In this document: positions 61,290-64,000 of the stretch, in pieces
Position numbering within the stretch: the first letter of the stretch is position 1
Layout of the letters: each line of letters begins with the position of its first letter
Assembly (NCBI RefSeq): GCF_005222845.1
Contig: NZ_STFZ01000036.1
Location: 105,908 to 169,907 of the forward strand
From: Rhizobium sp. FY34
Lineage (GTDB): Bacteria; Pseudomonadota; Alphaproteobacteria; Rhizobiales; Rhizobiaceae
Reading direction: 5' to 3'
DNA length: 64,000 nucleotides
Notes under the pieces: model-generated
Seen by the model: only the letters and a program-made list of their open reading frames with translations
What the model was told of the DNA's origin: nothing
Databases searched by the model: none
Program-made: the position numbers and the translations under genes

Positions 61290-63047
61290 ATGAGTGGGCG
61301 GAGGCCGCTGATGGCGAATAGTGATACGCGTTTCAATTCCATATCGACAGACACCCAAATGGCCCAGCGCAAGAGCCGTAATCCGACACTCTGGATGAGC
61401 GCCTTGCTCGGCGCGATCCTGACTATTCTCGTGTTGCCTGCCGTCGCGATCTTGATCGGGCGGTCTGTTTCCATCACGAATCCGGATGCCAGTTTCGGTG
61501 GCTTTACCCTGCAGCATTTCGCCCGTTTTCTGACGACTCCGGATGTTTTGACCAGTACCTACAACTCGATTGTTTTCGCCACGCTTTCGACTGTCGTGGC
61601 ACTCCTTTTCGGAGGAGTTCAGGCCTGGCTGGTTGAGCGCAGCAACATGCGTCTCAAGTCACTGGCCTATTTGACGACAATTATCTCGCTTGGAACGCCA
61701 TACATTCTCTATGTCGGCGCCTGGCTCTTCCTGCTGGGGCGAGCCGGCCCAGTGAATGATGTCTATCGCTTGTTGACCGGTTCGCGCGGCGTCATGATAG
61801 ATGTCTACTCGATGTCGGGCATGGTCCTGATCGAGGGGTTCCTCTGGTCACCACTCGTTTTTCTGCTGTTGTCATCGACGTTCCGCGTTGCCAATGCAGA
61901 TCTCGAAGAGGCGGCTCGGATGAGCGGCGCCAATATTTTCCAGACCATTTGGGCCGTATCGGTGAAAATGGCGATGCCAGCCATACTTGCACTGGCACTG
62001 TTTGTTTTCATCCGCGCCATTGAGGCTTTCGAGGTGCCGGCAATGGTGGGCATGCCGGGTGGGGTCGATGTGCTGACCACGGATGTCTACAAGTCCATCA
62101 AGGAAACCATTCCGCCGGATCTGGGCTATGCAAGCGCCTATTCGGTCGTGCTGCTGCTTGTGGTCGGTGTGCTTCTCTATTTCTATGGTCGGCTTGCGAA
62201 AAATGCTGGGAAATACAGCTCGATCACCGGCAAGAGCTTTCGCCCTCGGCCGTTCGATCTTGGTTCCTATCGCTGGATAGCCGAAGCACTCGTGCTCTTC
62301 AATTTCGTGCTTCTCTTGCTTTTGCCACTTCTGGCCCTCTTGTGGCTGGCGCTTCAGCCTTTCATGCGGGCGGTCCGCCTTTCCGCCTTTCCAGCCATGT
62401 CCCTCGATCATTTCCGGGTGGTCTTTGCCTCGGAATACTATCGGGAGCTGGCGATGAACACGATTGTCGTCGGCGTTGTGGCGGCGACAGCGGCAATCAT
62501 ACTGACCTTCTTCGTTGGCTGGCTCAGCGCCCGTCGCAAGCCAGGCGGGGTGCTTCTCGATCAGTTGGCGACAGCGCCGCTGGTGTTTCCCGGCATTGTC
62601 ATGGGTGTCGCCTTTCTCATGGTGTTTCTATCGATCCCCTTGCCGATCTATGGGACGATCTGGGCGCTGGCGATCACCTACACCGTGCGCTACCTGCCCT
62701 ACGGATTGCGATACAGCTATGCCGGCATCCTACAGATCCACAAGGAGCTGGAGGAAGCTGCCGGTGTTGCCGGTGCCGGGCCTCTCACCATGTTGAGGCG
62801 CATCATGGCGCCGCTTCTGTCGCCGGCATTGGTGTCTGGCTGGCTGTTCATTTTTCTGATCGCCACCAAGGAGCTGGCCGTCGCGGCATTGCTTTCGGGA
62901 CCCAATAGCCAGGTGGTCGCGGTGGGGATGTATGACCTGTGGGTCAATGGTCAGGGCGGAGAGCTGGCGGCCTTCGGTCTCGTCTGGGCCGCCGTCATGA
63001 CCTGCCTTGCTTTCCTTTTCTACGCCTTGACCAAGAACAAGGCATAG
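61290..63047 (+). CDS. ABC transporter permease with two fused membrane domains (AfuB/FbpB-like)
   Basis: A 585-residue inner-membrane permease with about 12 helices in two halves, each carrying an EAA-type loop (DLEEAARMSGANIFQTIW and ELEEAAGVAGAGPLTMLRRI). Fused permeases of this size are typical of ferric and related importers, where one chain forms the entire channel. A polar N-terminal extension of about 35 residues precedes the first helix; an ATG at 61311 is an alternative start. Confidence 0.9.
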   Translation: MSGRRPLMANSDTRFNSISTDTQMAQRKSRNPTLWMSALLGAILTILVLPAVAILIGRSVSITNPDASFGGFTLQHFARFLTTPDVLTSTYNSIVFATLSTVVALLFGGVQAWLVERSNMRLKSLAYLTTIISLGTPYILYVGAWLFLLGRAGPVNDVYRLLTGSRGVMIDVYSMSGMVLIEGFLWSPLVFLLLSSTFRVANADLEEAARMSGANIFQTIWAVSVKMAMPAILALALFVFIRAIEAFEVPAMVGMPGGVDVLTTDVYKSIKETIPPDLGYASAYSVVLLLVVGVLLYFYGRLAKNAGKYSSITGKSFRPRPFDLGSYRWIAEALVLFNFVLLLLLPLLALLWLALQPFMRAVRLSAFPAMSLDHFRVVFASEYYRELAMNTIVVGVVAATAAIILTFFVGWLSARRKPGGVLLDQLATAPLVFPGIVMGVAFLMVFLSIPLPIYGTIWALAITYTVRYLPYGLRYSYAGILQIHKELEEAAGVAGAGPLTMLRRIMAPLLSPALVSGWLFIFLIATKELAVAALLSGPNSQVVAVGMYDLWVNGQGGELAAFGLVWAAVMTCLAFLFYALTKNKA

Positions 63048-63075
63048 CCGAACCACTTTCTGGGAGAACAGACCC

Positions 63076-64000
63076 ATGTTGAAACTGGACAATGTCAGCA
63101 AGGTGTATCCGGCTGGCAAAAATGAATATGCCGGCGGCATCAGAAATGCGGATTTCAACCTCGAGCCCGGTACCTTTTTTACCATGCTCGGTCCATCCGG
63201 TTGCGGCAAGACGACAACATTGCGCTGCATAGCCGGGCTGGAGGAGCCGGACAAGGGCCGCATTCTGCTCGATGGACGCCCGATTTTCGATGGGGCGGCC
63301 GGCGTATCGGTGCCGATGCACCGGCGCAATATAGGCATGGTATTCCAATCCTATGCCATCTGGCCGCACATGAGCGTTTTTGAAAATGTCGCCTTTCCGC
63401 TCAAGGTTTCCAAGGCTGAGCGCTACAGCACAGCCGAGATCGACAAGGCCGTCCACGGCGCGCTTGAGGTTGTCGGGCTCGGTGGCTACGGCGCGCGTTC
63501 GGCGACCCAGCTTTCCGGCGGTCAACAGCAGCGTATCGCGCTTGCTCGCGCCATCGTCCATAGGCCCAAGCTACTGCTGCTGGATGAGCCACTCTCGAAC
63601 CTCGACGCCACCTTGCGTGAGGGCATGCGCACCGAATTGAAACGGCTGCAGACCGAACTTGGTATCACCGCCGTCTATGTTACCCATGACCAGACCGAGG
63701 CACTGGCGATGTCGGATGTCATTGCGGTGATCCAGAAGGGCCATGTGCAGCAGTTCGGCACTCCGCAGGATATCTATTTCCGCCCTGCCAATGAATTCGT
63801 GGCCGGCTTCATTGGCCATACCAATATTCTGCGCGGCAAGAGCCTTGGCGGCTCCGCGGATGCCGTGACCGTCGAGATCGGAGGCGGGGTCCGGATCCGT
63901 TGTCATGCCGATGCCGACCAGCGATCCGGAGAAACGGTCGGCGTTTCCATTCGGCCGGAGAATATAGTGCTGGCGGGCGGGCACGAGGTTGCCAACGAGA
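63076..64000 (+). CDS. ABC transporter ATP-binding protein (FbpC/PotA-like), cut by window end
   Basis: The first 308 codons of an ATPase that continues past the window. Walker A GPSGCGKTT, signature QLSGGQQQRIALARA, Walker B LLLLDEPLSNLDA and the switch His in YVTHDQTEALAMS are present; the start of a C-terminal TOBE-type domain follows (NEFVAGFIGHTNILRGK). GGGAGA lies upstream of the ATG. Third component of the transporter with the binding protein and the fused permease. Confidence 0.92.
   Translation, partial: MLKLDNVSKVYPAGKNEYAGGIRNADFNLEPGTFFTMLGPSGCGKTTTLRCIAGLEEPDKGRILLDGRPIFDGAAGVSVPMHRRNIGMVFQSYAIWPHMSVFENVAFPLKVSKAERYSTAEIDKAVHGALEVVGLGGYGARSATQLSGGQQQRIALARAIVHRPKLLLLDEPLSNLDATLREGMRTELKRLQTELGITAVYVTHDQTEALAMSDVIAVIQKGHVQQFGTPQDIYFRPANEFVAGFIGHTNILRGKSLGGSADAVTVEIGGGVRIRCHADADQRSGETVGVSIRPENIVLAGGHEVANE

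Noticed and set aside
1..64000. tRNA, rRNA and CRISPR arrays
   Set aside because: Reading through the window showed no cloverleaf gene, ribosomal sequence or regular spaced repeats; a tRNAscan or CRISPR search would settle this.

Overview
The window looks like accessory, catabolism-rich DNA from an alphaproteobacterium of the Rhizobiales (Rhizobium/Agrobacterium/Shinella/Ensifer type). The evidence is high GC over most of its length, tightly overlapping operons with strong Shine-Dalgarno sites, rhizobial-type IS6 and IS5 transposases, and several nutrient ABC systems. No rRNA, tRNA or CRISPR array was seen. All identifications come from reading the translations; no database search was run.

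Layout. (1) 74-8278, minus: a nine-gene aromatic or heteroaromatic catabolic operon (C-C hydrolase, extradiol-type VOC dioxygenase, small Rieske protein, FAD monooxygenase, MFS transporter, cupin, FAH-family enzyme, SDR, cyclase) facing a divergent LysR regulator. (2) 9424-13640: a structured leader with a MetA-type outer-membrane channel, a second FAD monooxygenase divergent from an AraC regulator, and relics of an IS6 element and a LysR gene. (3) 13660-20909, minus: a complete oligopeptide-type ABC transporter with an Asp/Glu (hydantoin) racemase and an RpiR regulator. (4) 21330-40856: a block bracketed by the inner halves of two IS5 transposases. It holds a pyridoxine 4-oxidase-like GMC enzyme with a GntR regulator, a pyridoxamine-pyruvate transaminase, a BMP-type ABC transporter, and a seven-gene operon (HpaB-type oxygenase, SnoaL-like protein, two amidases, AbrB membrane protein, flavin reductase, NicX-type ring-cleavage dioxygenase). 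(5) 40951-50290: two IS6-family elements in the same orientation flank a 1953-residue SpvB/TcdB/RHS protein with an F-box-like C-terminus and a companion gene. The right-hand element has cut off the 5' part of a methylmalonyl-CoA mutase gene. (6) 51441-56245: an AT-richer patch for surface polysaccharide (hydrolase, sulfotransferase-like/GT2 fusion, NeuD-like acyltransferase). (7) 56790-64000: a second catabolic unit (alpha/beta hydrolase, GST, CoA-transferase, carboxymuconolactone decarboxylase family) followed by an AfuABC-type transporter that runs off the end.

The most interesting system is block 4. The transaminase and the GMC oxidase match the two enzymes that make pyridoxal in Mesorhizobium-type vitamin B6 breakdown. 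The downstream ring-opening genes, however, are an HpaBC-type hydroxylase and a 2,5-dihydroxypyridine dioxygenase (NicX) with all three iron ligands at the expected positions, plus two amidase-signature hydrolases in place of the usual NicD/NicF. A shared palindromic CAACCAAT motif lies upstream of both the transaminase and the oxygenase operon, so they are probably one regulon. This may be an undescribed route for a vitamin B6-like or hydroxypyridine substrate. The RHS protein with an F-box-like tail is a second candidate for novelty.
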